This document shows, piece by piece, positions 10,545 to 22,032 of a stretch of 64,000 nt of DNA. Under the pieces are notes generated by a model. The model made no database searches, had not been told where the DNA came from, and saw nothing but the letters and a program-made list of their open reading frames with translations. The translations under genes were made by a program, and so were the position numbers. The stretch lies in assembly GCA_002286855.1 (NCBI GenBank), contig NRSV01000017.1:351475-415474 (forward strand). Direction: 5' to 3'. Source of the DNA: Bipolaris cookei. Lineage: Eukaryota > Ascomycota > Dothideomycetes > Pleosporales > Pleosporaceae. The first letter of the stretch is position 1; each line of letters opens with the position of its first letter.

Positions 10545-12843
10545 ATGCAGCCGCAGAAAGAGAACCGTGCGACGATGCCGTGCACGGAGTGCCAGCGTCG
10601 GAAGCAAAAGGTCTGACTCTCCTACCCCAGACCAACCCTGCATCAAACTCCGTGGACTAACGGCAAGGCAAGTGTTCGCGAGAGTGGCCCTGCAACCATT
10701 GCCGGGCGAGGAAGGTGCCACAGCTATGTCAGTTCTCTGTAAAACGAGCTCAGCAAGAGTCCTTGCCCGAGTCTGCGCGGTATGTTGATTCTTCTTTCCC
10801 CTACCCCTCGATTGGCCGAATCTGGCGGTAATAGCAACTTTACAGAGCAAGTTCGTCCAGCAACACCCAGGGCGTAAAGAGAAGTGCCCCGGATTTGGCA
10901 AAGCCGCATTTTGTCAAACAAAATGGCGGGCATGAGGTACTCGAAGATGGGCTGAAGGTGTTGGGGTACATGCCAGGTCATGTCTATTACAAGGTTCGGA
11001 GTAGTGAAGACAATGTCAGTTGCTCGCCTCGACAGAGAAGCCATGCTGACCGGAATTCCTCGCAGAGCTCGCCTAAGGACTCTCCGACACAAATCATAGC
11101 ATGCGACGCTGTCCAGAAGGTGTTGCATGCTGTTCCTCCGAGATCCATAACTGGTATGTGCAAGTATTGCTACGTTCACGGCACTGCTGACTGAATGCAG
11201 ACGCCATCGTCAATCACTTCTTGAACACGGTAAACTACCGCTATAGTGCAATATACGGGCCGTCGTTGGCGGAGCAGTATGTCCAGTGGTGGGCCGATCG
11301 CAGTGCCGCCAAACAGCTTTCCCCCGAGTTCACATGCCTGCTCTTGCGAATATGTGCATACTCTGTACAATATCTGACGCCGTCGCTTCGGAAGATGATT
11401 GAATTCGAATTGGCATGCACTTCACAAACGCTCACCGAACGTTTCTCGGCCGCGGCAGAGGAACTCAGCCGGAGCTTTGAAGCATCGAGGACAAGTATTG
11501 AGCGGGTAGAGGAGCAGTTCCTGAAGTGCGCCTGGCTCAAATCGGAATCGAAAATCGTCGAATCGTGGCATACCCTTTCACGTACTATTCGTGAGGCGCA
11601 AGAATTGGGTATCGATAGGGATGCGGGTATTGATGACTTGTCAGAGTTTGATATAGAAATCAGAAGGCGAATCTGGACCCTTCTTTACATATGGGATTGG
11701 TGAGTAAGGAGATGTCATGGAACAATTCAGTTACTAAAGCCCGTTAGGCAGATGTCAGCGTGGCTAGGTCGACCAAACCTCATCAACCAAAAGAACCTTT
11801 TTTTCAAGTTTCCCAATCTGCGGCTCGACCAATCGACTACAGAACCGAATCTTCTTTCGCCGTTCGCACACATGGCTCTGCAAGCACACCTGGGGCGAAA
11901 AGTGGCAACTGTGATGGGCGACGCGACGTCCAAAGCCGATCTTTCTGCTAAAAAGGTCTTGGAGATTGAAGACGAGTGCCAAAAGTTCATTGACGAACTG
12001 CCCGCGATCTTTCGCATTAAGAACCCCGATACCTCATTCGACGAGGCATATCCATACTTCGTGTTCCAGCGACACCAGTTACACTGCGTCATCTTTTTGA
12101 CAATGCTCGACTTCTTCAAGACATATCTTACGCGCGAGCGAGAAGACAAGCTCAGCGGCCAGGACGACGAGTTTCGAAAGAAGGGGATCGAGATCGCGCT
12201 CCGTCTGCTTGAGGTTGCACGCAAGCTGTTTGATCATGAGTTTCCGATTAACGCGAAATTCCATATGGTCGTTTTCTGCATTTTCGATACCGCGACCTTA
12301 CTTTGTTCTGCCATTGTCCATGACCGCGAACATATGCTACCTCATCGCGATGAGATCATGGATGTCATTGATAGTTCGCTCGATAGGCTGTATCAACTGA
12401 GCTTGTCCACGAAACTAGGCGCAACTTCGTACAACTTTCTATTCAAACTCGTGCAGGCAACGCCCTCGCTTCGGCGGCATTTGCCAATCGACAAGCGACA
12501 GAAGCAAGATGTTATCCCTGTGCCCAAGGAATCGCCGGTGACTATGACGCGTCCATCAGGGTTACCATTACCATATCGGCCACCGCCAATTTTGGAAGCA
12601 ATCACCCAGTCGTCAGTTCCTGCGACCGGGGCCCTTACAACTATGCCCATTTCGGATGCTCTCTCATTCGATATTGATCAATTTCTGGCGCAAAATCCGC
12701 TCGGTAGCGTCGGTGATCCTAATGCCGTTGATATGGGTGGTATGGAGCAGATTTGGGCTTGGCATGACTTGCATCTCAATGCATATGCACACAGCGGAGG
12801 ACATAGTACTTCGGACACGACTGGGCAGGGTCCTGGAGGCTAA
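10545..12843 (+). CDS. Zn2Cys6 (fungal-type) transcription factor
   Basis: Nuclear DNA-binding regulator. Five exons (10545-10610, 10673-10779, 10846-11153, 11201-11699, 11748-12843) give 691 aa. The zinc cluster is split by intron 1: CTEC-QRRKQK, then C-SREWP-C-NH-C-RARKVPQL-C. This gives the spacing C-x2-C-x6-C-x5-C-x2-C-x8-C at residues 13-41. A middle region starting near residue 161 (NHFLNTVNYRYSAIYGPSLA) and the segment RRRIWTLLYIWDWQMSAWLG (about 313-333) match the fungal-specific transcription factor domain (PF04082). The C-terminal 150 residues are Pro/Ser/Thr-rich, as expected for an activation region. All introns have GT-AG ends; intron 1 has branch point GACTAAC. Its targets are unknown. 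The nearest genes downstream are an MFS transporter and a flavin monooxygenase on the same strand. Confidence 0.9.
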
Positions 12844-15800
12844 CAATATCAACTGGTTGGTAGGGCTTTTGAAATATAAATGCTTGAAGGTGGATAAAGC
12901 TCTATGCCATCACAGATGGAAAGGAGGGTGTTGTGAAGGTATTGTGCATTCAGCAATGGGGAGTCGTGTATTGGTGCCTTTGTAAACAAATAGACTTTTA
13001 GGCTGCGCTGACAATGAGCCTGAAGAGGAAGATGAGTAGTTGTCGCAATAAAGGGTGAAAATGTGGGGAACTGTGCTGACGCAGCCGTTGACACCATCGA
13101 CATAGCTCACACATCCACTTCCTTGAATGCACCATGGACGAAAAGATTGTTGTACTCACCTCACTCGCTCACTTATGAGTCTGAAAGTATTGGGGGAGAA
13201 CAGGTAGATAGAAAGGTGACAAGTACCTCGTCTTATGTTCATGCGGTTCCCGGATTTGACCGGGACAACGATCCGTCCAATCATTGCGCTTGCCACATCC
13301 ACACCGCCCAGCCGGGCCAATTTGCGAGGCCAATGACAGAGAGGCGGGAGCTGCACCACTCCAACCCCAGCATTTGACATTGCCTTTTCTTTGTCCGTCC
13401 TATTTACGGCCGGATTTGTTGAGAAAAATGGTGACGCATCGCGCTCTTCTCCCTTACGATAGTGTGGAATTCATTTTGAACTGAGAACGCTGCGCTTCGT
13501 GCGTTCCTTCCTCGTTACGATGTGGGTATAGCAGCAACCCGAGTTTGAAATAGGGGCATATTATCGGAATCGAGGATAGACACGGAAGCCAAGATGCCAA
13601 CTGTTTGCTGTTTCGGACTTCCGTAACTATAGCTTTTGGTCTTAGTTGTCGCTATAGTATCTGCGTCTAGTTTAGACATGCGACTTACATTCTCCGTGAA
13701 AATGGTTGCACGTCGCCGCCACTGTTATCGGTCTTATCTTTATTGTCTTTACTTTCAACATTGCTGATGTGTGGATGGTCTGGCTAGCCGCGTTGAGGAA
13801 AGGTGCAGTCTCATATGTTGACCAATGCATCTGTGCGCGTGTTCCTTTCGATTGTTCAAAACTTGAATGCGGTATTACAAGAGGTCGACAGGTTCAGGTC
13901 AGGGCTTCGTTCCGAAGAAAGAGAGTGAGAGAGAGTCGTTTGCTGCAGGGTATGCGGTGGTGTGTTCTTTCAGGGTGATGAGACCTCCCTTGGTGCTAAG
14001 ATGGAGGAGAGTAAGACAGTTGGGGGTCATGGGGACTGCGGAGGTCGCGCGGGGGTGTGAAGGTGGCATCGCAATATGAGGGATCCAAATGATTGAGTTA
14101 ATGGCGATGCTTAATTTCAACGTTGAAATAGTACAGCATAAAACAGTAGTTGAGCTAGTATTTTCATGTTTCAAGAGACCCGAAGGTGCCCGGAGTAAGC
14201 CAGGTTTTAATATGATTGCGACTGCCGTGGAGCCCAGGTTAGGGAGTACAATCGGTGTCCGAGGGGCCAGTTCTGACGTAACAACTCCTTTTACGGAAGG
14301 AATGATTTTCACATTAAGGACACATGTGTGTAAGTATGACTATTTCGAGAACAAGGCGATTGAGATGAATTAGCCAAAGCGAGTAGTAGTGCAGCATGTT
14401 GAGTTGAGTTGGCCTACTATTATACGAGCACTTGTGCGTTAACTTGTATATTTGTAAGACCTTGGGTGTTCTTAAATACTCAGGTACATCTGGATATCGT
14501 GGCATATCTAGGTATTGTGTGAGGGAGATATCTGCCAAGTGTTTTTTTGTAGCATGTCTCACTTTCAATTGGTCCGCTGCTTCGCTTTGTAACACAAATG
14601 AGCAATACAGCAAACTCCAATAAAGATCCGTTATTTGAGAGAGACGGTTTGTACCTAAAACTAGTGTTTAATATTGACAAAGTACTGTACATATGTATAC
14701 ATGGATCGGGGTCACACGGGGCGAGACGTCGCGTGATATTGCTTCTGCTTCCGATCAATACAACATCCCTAGACTGTTGTGCTAAGTTGATCCACATGGC
14801 AATCTCGTTCCGGCTTGGCTCTAGTTCTTGATTTGTCGACAGTCAGAAATGAAGGCGTGTCATGGCTGTGGGGTCAAAGGGTTTGCTTTCCTCTACCGTC
14901 ATGACCAGCGGCAACGACCCCAACGGCAAAACAGTGTCCCCCGGCTTCTTTCCCTGAAAAATTTACAGAGGGCACCGGACACTCGTATGTCAATCTCATT
15001 TCAAAATTGGACTTCGGCCCTGGCTGGGGCACTGGAGTCGACCCCAGGGATTGCATGCCTTATGGAAACAGGCGATGAAGGACCACCACTCACCCCGCGC
15101 TTACCCACGGCACACGGTTAGATTGATGGCACTCGCTTGCCGGGACTTCTAAGTGGAGTTGGTCGGTTTCTTTGCCCTTTTCGCGTGTGCGAAGCCAGAG
15201 CAACGAAAACGTAACGAATACTCCTAGTCGTGTCTCGGAACGCGGCAAAATTTTCTGGAGCCGCCACAGATCAATCCCACGTTCGGGAACAAATCTCGAT
15301 ACGATATGATACGATACGATGCCATCTGAACTCACTAGAGAGCGTCTTTGGATTGGAGACACGCATGGTCGAACCATGAACCCTACTGTGCGTGTCAGGG
15401 TGTGGTCATTGTGCATGAGGTGACGGGTGGCCAGCCCAGGGGACACGAGACGGTGTGCACGTTTTCTGTTCAATTTACATAGGGCTCATGGGCACAGAGA
15501 ACAATGCGCCCGCTAAACGGCCGACTAAACTGGCGCAGCGAAAGACAGCTGCAGGGTTGGCTGATCTTTGCACTCAAGGGCGGAGAAACGTGATGGCTCA
15601 GTGTTGGACCCACCTGGCACGACGTCATCGCACGCGCTGAGAGCCGCCTTCTTGGCGCATTTCACCGAAGACTCTCCACTCCCTGCGTCTATTGCAAAAG
15701 ATTTCTGACTTAGACCAGGCACCAGGGTCTTCGCAATGGTATATGAGGGCCTATTCTCCACGCCTGGCATGGAGTTTACTCGACACCTTTACCCTTACTC

Positions 15801-16120
15801 CCCACGGCCTCGCTGTTGTGGAGGCTTGCCATATAAATACACAAGCATTTCCAAGCCTCACAAGCCTCCAGCATCCTATGCTTGGGTGAAGCCACCGTGA
15901 CGGATAAACACACGCCACTACCCACACGCCAACACTACCACCACCGAATTCCAGCGACCCCACCACTCGAGCTCTTTGGTGAGGTAACGACGACCCAGAG
16001 CACGATCATCCCAGTTGCGACTGTCCCATTGTTGCCAACCCTCAATACCATTGCGCCAAACCCAAGCAACTACTCCCCCACGACCATTGGTCTTCCAAGC
16101 AGCACCCTCACTACATCAAC
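12844..16120. other. Long intergenic region, no gene seen
   Basis: About 3.3 kb with only short unrelated frames. A small GATAC-type microsatellite lies at 15297-15320. A TATAAA at 15833-15838 and a C/A-rich leader at about 15900-16120 probably belong to the promoter and 5' UTR of the transporter starting at 16121. No transposon termini were recognised. Confidence 0.5.
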
Positions 16121-18033
16121 ATGCCTCGAACAATGTTTATAAACCCCTTCAAGACGCACAGTGTGGATGAATTCCCCGGCGTTCATGTGCCTCTTGAAGA
16201 ATCAGTCCCCAGCGGCCCCACTCCCCACTCCCGCCAGAGCAACTCCCCTGCGCCCTCTGAGAAAGACTCCAAAGACGACAAACCTGCGCGCCCCGAAAGT
16301 GATGCATCAAGTGGTGTTGTTAACCATGGAATGACTCTCGCAACACTCAAAGCAGAAATTGAAGCAGATGTCGCCGCCTCTGGCACCGACACCCCGTATG
16401 ATCGTACGTTAAGCTGCTTTAAACTGCCAGACTTCCTAGAATTTGTGGAATAACCAACACTTACTAACTCTTCTAGGCAAGTCCAAAGTCATCAATCGAG
16501 CCCTGGGAGATATGGGCATGGGTCGCTACCAATGGAAGCTTTTTATCCTGGCTGGGTGCGGATGGTTAGCAGACAACCTGTGGTTGCAGGTACGTACATT
16601 ATACACTTTGGCAGTTACTGTGCCTTAACATTGTGAAGGGTGTTGCACTCACCCTACCACAACTCTCGGTTGAGTTTGGTGTCAGTGAGAGTGAAGTCCG
16701 ATATACCACCTTAGCGCTCTTCCTCGGTCTCTGCATCGGCGCATCATTCTGGGGTACCGCGTCAGACATTATTGGCCGCCGTGTTGCGTTCAACTTTACT
16801 CTGTTCCTTGCTGGTGCCTTTGGTCTCGCCTCGGGTGGTGGTCCCAACTGGATCGGCACATGCGCTCTCTACGCCTGTATCGGACTTGGTGTCGGTGGCA
16901 ATCTTCCTGTTGACGGAGCACTCTTCCTGGAGTTCCTCCCACAAACATCTGGAAACCTATTGACACTGCTTTCTGTCTTCTGGCCTATTGGTAACCTGAT
17001 TGCCTCGCTGCGTGAGTCGAGCACACTACTGATCGATGTGCAGCGCTAATCCGTTCTAGTCGCATGGGCGTTTATTCCCAACTTTTCCTGCCCTGCCAGC
17101 ACTCCTGCTAGACAGTGTGAGATGTCAGATAACATGGGGTGGAGATACCTTATTCTGACGCTTGGAGCCATCACCTTCGTCATGTTCATCTCGCGTTTCT
17201 TCTTCTTCCATCTCTACGAGTCGCCCAAGTTCCTGCTATCACGTGGCCGCCAGGCTGAGGCTGTAGCAACCGTCTACGGAATCGCGCATTGCAATAAGAC
17301 GCACACCTGGCTTACCGAAGACATTCTCAACTATATTGGAGGTGACCAGGAAGTGACTGGCGAGGATGCCAAGCTCAGCAGCCTTGAAATCATCAAGCGC
17401 TCCATCAGCCGCTTTTCCTTTGCCCGCTTCAAGATCCTCTTCCAGGACAAGAAGCTTGGATTGACGACTGTGCTCTTATGGTTTCAATGGACTACCATCG
17501 GCATGGCTTACCCGTTGTTCAACGCCTTTCTGCCACAATACCTGGCCAATTCTGGAGGCGAAGTAGAAAACGACGTGAGCACAGTGTACCGCAACTATGC
17601 CATTACTGCCATTGTGGGTGTTCCTGGATCGTTCTTGGCATGCTATGCTGTTGAGATGAAGTTCCTGGGCCGCAAGGGAACGATGGCCATTGCGACTGTT
17701 ATCACTGGTGTCTTTGTCTTCCTGTTCACAATCTCGAGCGACTCGGACTTTCAGCTAGCATTTACTTGCTTGGAAGCCTTTTTCCAGAACATCATGTACG
17801 GCGTGCTATACGCATATACTCCCGAGGTTTTCCCTGGCCCGATCCGTGGTACTGGTACTGGTATCAGCAGTTTCTTGAATCGAGTTGCTGGATTGTGCGC
17901 TCCCATTGTCGCCATTTTCGCCAGTAGCGGTAACCCCAAGGCGCCTATCTACGCAAGTGGTGGTTTGTTCATCGCGGCGTTTTTCAGCATGCTGATCTTG
18001 CCCATTGAGACAAGAGGAAAGCAGACGCTATAG
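16121..18033 (+). CDS. MFS transporter, sugar/SV2-like
   Basis: Plasma-membrane carrier of the major facilitator superfamily; substrate unknown. Four exons (16121-16403, 16477-16589, 16639-17011, 17060-18033) encode 580 aa. The first 95 residues are hydrophilic and Ser/Pro-rich. WKLFILAGCGWLADNLWLQG then forms the first membrane segment. The MFS loop motif GTASDIIGRRV follows near residue 170, and about twelve hydrophobic segments are visible. GVGGNLPVDGALFLEFLP resembles SV2-like and fungal sugar/metabolite carriers. The repeated half has FLGRKGTMAIATVITG and EVFPGPIRGTGTG, the latter typical of this subfamily. Introns have consensus ends and the joined frame is uninterrupted. An alternative start four codons downstream (MFINPF) is possible. 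Confidence 0.88.
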
Positions 18034-18971
18034 AGATTTGAGTTTGTAGCGGGCGGGGTTTTGCTTGAACCAGATGCACAATAGAGTGCTTTATTCCATT
18101 AATTGAGTGATGCTATCTTCAGTCTTATTGTATATTCCTATACATGCGTGCGTGTGTATGTACACTCCTGTCAAAGAAAGTGTTGCGTGAGACATGTGTA
18201 TGTAGCACAGCAGTTATTGGCCAGACCAGGGCTGTCGTGTCGTCTCAAAGCCACGCCGAGAGAGTCGGTATCGGTGTTGAATCTGCGATGACTTTGTCCG
18301 ACTAGCGGGGGATCATCCTGAGCTTGACAAGACGCCACTGCGTGTCCATGCTAGCACATCACCGCACCCACGCACACAAATTCGACTCGGATTGCGGCAC
18401 CAAAGCCCATCAATGGGCAACGCCCAATCACACACAGGACTAGCGGAAGCGAGAAGCCGCGCCGGAGCTCGCCAAGATATGGGCGTAGGCTGTTTGCAGT
18501 AAGGTGCGCGCACCATTCAAACCACAGATTGAAACCACGACTTGTTACCAGACATTTTGCCTCAGCGCAAAAAAGAGAAGATGACGTCTTTCATTTGCCT
18601 GCACTTCCAATGCGATGTATCCGAATGCATGGCATAAAGGAAAAATTGCCCGCCACAATCATATTTCATCGGAGCTGGCTGCCTCGTGGATGGGGCGCGG
18701 TGCGAGGCGCACTGAGTGTGGCGTCGCGACATGTGTATGTGGGGGTGAGGACACAGCCACCGTAACAATACGATACGATACGATAATTACAACCTCTCAC
18801 AAATTAGGTTACCTGAACCAGACTTCTGAAACTGTGTTCAATCTTGTTTCTGCCTTTGATGGCTTTGGTTCAGCCCAGATAGTCATACACTAAGGCTGCA
18901 GCATCTAGCTATTCTGGTGGCGATGAGGCAGAAGTTTGTTCTAACGCCAAGTCTGAAGAGAATGATCCTAG
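18034..18971. other. Intergenic, no gene seen
   Basis: About 940 bp between the transporter and the MITE. Contains a short (GATAC)n tract at about 18769-18785, like the one at 15297-15320. No supported coding sequence. Confidence 0.5.
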
Positions 18972-18973
18972 TA

Positions 18974-19188
18974 CATGGTTGCAAGTAAGTGTTTGATATG
19001 TGGCAGTGGCTGTATACTAAACTAATCCCATCTTGATGACGTACTACTATCATAATCACCAATCATCACTTGAAATTATCGTAATTTTTGAACATTTAGG
19101 CTAAAATAGAGTTATTATGATGTATCCGAAGCCCGACCGAGCAAAAATGGGATAGCTCTTGTATATCAAACACTTATTTGCAACCATG
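18974..19188. mobile_element. MITE with TA target duplication (215 bp)
   Basis: A 215-bp non-coding, AT-rich unit bounded by an inverted repeat of about 26 bp. The left end reads CATGGTTGCAAGTAAGTGTT and continues TGATAT. The right end is its inverse, with one G/A difference over those bases. TA dinucleotides flank both ends (18972-18973 and 19189-19190), as for Tc1/mariner-type insertions. It has no coding capacity, so it must be mobilised in trans. Its ends do not match the two Fot/pogo or two Tc1-like elements in this window. It lies about 380 bp upstream of the monooxygenase gene. Confidence 0.8.
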
Positions 19189-19190
19189 TA

Positions 19191-19571
19191 GTGAGGTCGC
19201 TTTTGCACGATTGGGACATTAGCGAAGCCCCAGTCCAGGCCCGACATGCATACCTTCCTGAATCAGCTAGACTGTTATTGTGTAATCATGACACCTAAAA
19301 TTCCATGTACTGTTACAGCCACAATACAGGGGTGACGGCATTACAGCAATTTTGAGCCTAGTCGCCGTATCTGCTCATTTTTAGTCTGGAGCCATGAATA
19401 AAGGCTATAAACCAAGCTGTGGAGACGGGGTCCTCTTTGCACACATGTCAATTCCGGCTGGTCTCACCGCCCGACAACACTACATATACCTGGCCTTGTA
19501 ATCCACCTTTCCCGGTACCTGCTCATCCGTCCGTGTCACGTCACACCACCACGTCGCATTTGTTACCCGCG
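19191..19571 (+). promoter_or_regulatory. Promoter/5' UTR region of monooxygenase
   Basis: Between the MITE and the ATG at 19572. A TATAAA at 19406-19411, about 160 bp upstream of the ATG, is a plausible TATA box. No gene here. Confidence 0.45.
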
Positions 19572-21100
19572 ATGATCGACTCTTACTTTGATGTGTTAAT
19601 TATTGGAGGTGGAATTAGTGGTATCAACGCCGCCTATCGCATACAAGAGTCGTTGCCAGACGTCAAATTCACCATCCTTGAGGCGCGCCAAGAACTCGGT
19701 GGAACATGGTCGCAGTTCAAGTATCCTGGTGTACGCTCTGACTCGGACCTGCACACGCTAGGTTTCCAATTCAACCCCTGGCGCGAAAAGGAGCCCATTG
19801 CAAGAGGAGAGACCATCATGGGCTATCTGAAGGAGACGGTGCAAAAATTCGACATTGATAAGAAAATCCGGTATAGGCATAAAGTCTTGGCGGCCGACTG
19901 GAGGACCGATGAGCAACGCTGGAGAGTCGAGGTGGAAGTTGGCAATGATGTCGGACGAGAGCCCCGGAGAGTCACTTACTGGACCTCATGGTTGATCATG
20001 GGCACTGGATATTACAACTACGACGAACCTCTGGAGGCAGATATACCAGGTATCAACAATTTCCAGGGACAGAGAATACACCCACAGTTCTGGCCAGAGA
20101 ATCTCGACTACAAGGGCAAAAAGATTGTTATTGTAGGATCCGGAGCAACGACTATTACTCTTTTGCCTGCATTGGTCGACGGCGGGGCGGCAAGCGTCAC
20201 ACAACTGCAACGAAGCCCTAGCTACATTATGAGTATAGGTCAAAAGAAGAAATCGTGGGTTGAGAAGTATGCTCCCGAGTGGTTTACCCTCCGCTACAAG
20301 CGTACGTCACCAAGTTTTCCCCTCCGCCACATGACCAAGTGCTGACCTACCCAGGCTTCATGTTCACCCTAGTCCCCATCCTTCTCTACAAATTCTGCAT
20401 ATGGTTCCCATCTACAGCCTCAAATCTCATCATCAAACAAGCAGTCGCCCAGCTCCCACCCGACTTCCCCATCGACCCACACTTCAAGCCGCGCTACGGC
20501 CCCTGGCAACAGCGCATGTGTCTCTGCCCCGACGGCGACTACTTCAAAGCCTTCCGCTCCGGAAAAGCCCACATTATCACCGACACCATCAAGACCGTCG
20601 TCGCCAACGGTATCGAGCTCAACAGCGGCACAAAACTCGACGCAGACATCATCATCACCGCCACAGGCCTCAACCTGAGTTTCCTCGGCGGCATGCAAAC
20701 AACCGTCGACGGCGAACACGTCGATCTCGGGTCCCAATACATGTGGCGCGCAAGTATGTTTACTTCCCTCCCCAACTTCGGCAACATCATCGGATACTGG
20801 AATGCCTCGTGGACTCTCGGCTCCGACGCCGCATCTCGCCTCTATGTTCGCCTCATCAGATACCAGCGCGATAACGGATACACTAGCGTTGTGCCCGTCA
20901 TCACCGATGCGGAGAAGGAGAAGTCAATTTCTGCCTCGCCGCTTAATAGCACGTATATTCAGACTGCCGCGAGAAAGATGCCCCAGTGTGCAGACACGGG
21001 TCCCTGGAAACCACGGGATAACTATTACGTGGATAATTGGGACGCCAGGATGGGCAGTTTAACTAAGGGTCTCAAGTGGAACAAGGTTGCTGTGCAGTAG
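19572..21100 (+). CDS. FAD-dependent monooxygenase, Baeyer-Villiger type
   Basis: NADPH- and FAD-dependent oxygenase that probably oxidises a ketone or related small molecule; substrate unknown. Two exons (19572-20301, 20355-21100) encode 491 aa, normal for the class. The FAD fold is LIIGGGISGINAAYR (GxGxxG at 12-17), followed by ELGGTWSQFKYPGVRSDSD. The Baeyer-Villiger fingerprint FxGxxxHxxxWP is present as FQGQRIHPQFWP (about residues 164-175). The NADPH Rossmann motif VIVGSGATTITLLPAL follows near 186. The C-terminal ADIIITATGLNLSFLGG holds the conserved ATG motif. The intron has GT-AG ends. The upstream frame is open to 19419, but the ATG at 19572 is where family similarity begins. Neighbours are an MFS carrier and a Zn2Cys6 factor, so a small metabolic cluster is possible. 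Confidence 0.9.
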
Positions 21101-21362
21101 ACAAAACCTGTAGATGAAATACTTTTTTTCTTTGACAAATACCGATTTTAGATGATAGTCTGCCTTTTTCGAATACCAATTGAACATAAAATTAAGAGAC
21201 CAAAAAAACTTGTACTTCAACTGCGTCTATGACTTTTACACCTTTTTCTCTTGGCATTAAATTCCCGCGCATATAAGAACACATGCATACAGCTTAGAGC
21301 TAGCAAAAAAATACAAGAGATAAGAAAGAATCAAGAATAAGGAGGAAAGCCGGTGAGATGGC

Positions 21363-21367
21363 AAAAA
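21363..21367 (-). terminator. RNA polymerase III terminator of tRNA-Ala
   Basis: A run of five T on the minus strand, five bases past the 3' end of the tRNA gene. This is the usual pol III stop signal. Confidence 0.75.
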
Positions 21368-21372
21368 GAGAT

Positions 21373-21443
21373 GGACTCGCGGGGAATCGAACCCCGGACC
21401 ACTCCCATGCTAAGGGAGTATTATACCACTAAACCACAAGCCC
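21373..21443 (-). tRNA. tRNA-Ala (anticodon AGC)
   Basis: A 71-nt intronless tRNA on the minus strand. The acceptor stem GGGCTTG pairs with CGAGTCC and includes a G3:U70 pair, the identity element of alanine tRNAs. The D arm contains TGGTTTAGTGG (A box). The anticodon stem CTCCC/GGGAG encloses TTAGCAT, anticodon AGC (read as IGC). The T arm CGGGG-TTCGATT-CCCCG contains the B box. A T5 terminator follows. Confidence 0.96.
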
Positions 21444-22032
21444 GATCGATGCTTTGGATGAAAGAAATTGAAAATAATAAATATATATCACTAATAGTGT
21501 TTCATGGAGAGATAAAAGTCCTGGTTCATGGGGCGTCAACAAAATGCATAACAATCCTAGCGCTGTTGAGTTGCGAATAGCGTCAAGCTAAATCCCAACA
21601 TCAAGTAGATCGACAAGAGACAATAAGGAGCGATAAGCGGAGTCAGTGGACCATATCATGCAAAACGCCAGATAATAGTAAGAGATGCGGACGGTGGAAA
21701 CGGCACACATAGAAAGAGACGTTTAGTACTCTACGAGAAGCAGATTGATACATGTATGTATAGTGGTTGATATATTTGTGCAAGATGCACCGTATTCTTC
21801 TATTCACGAAACTGTTGCTTACACTCTGTTATGCATCTTCGGTCCGGCGAGATACACAACAGGGTATGAGATGAAGCTTCTGGAGCTTTGCTCTTCGGCA
21901 ATTGAATGAAATGGGCTATGTAGTGCAGCTGATGGTTGCGACGAAGCATGTACGTCAGCAATAATGATCCTTTCAGAACCAAGGGCTTGAATGCTATTGT
22001 TCCGAATCAGTATACGACGCGATCGCTCATAT
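21444..22032. other. Intergenic between tRNA and hybrid kinase
   Basis: About 590 bp, AT-rich, no gene recognised. It probably includes the 3' UTR of the histidine kinase (stop at 22033). Confidence 0.5.

Noticed and set aside
15297..15320. GATAC microsatellite (also 18769-18785)
   Set aside because: Two short tandem tracts of five-base units near unrelated genes. Too short to suggest a shared regulatory element without more copies.
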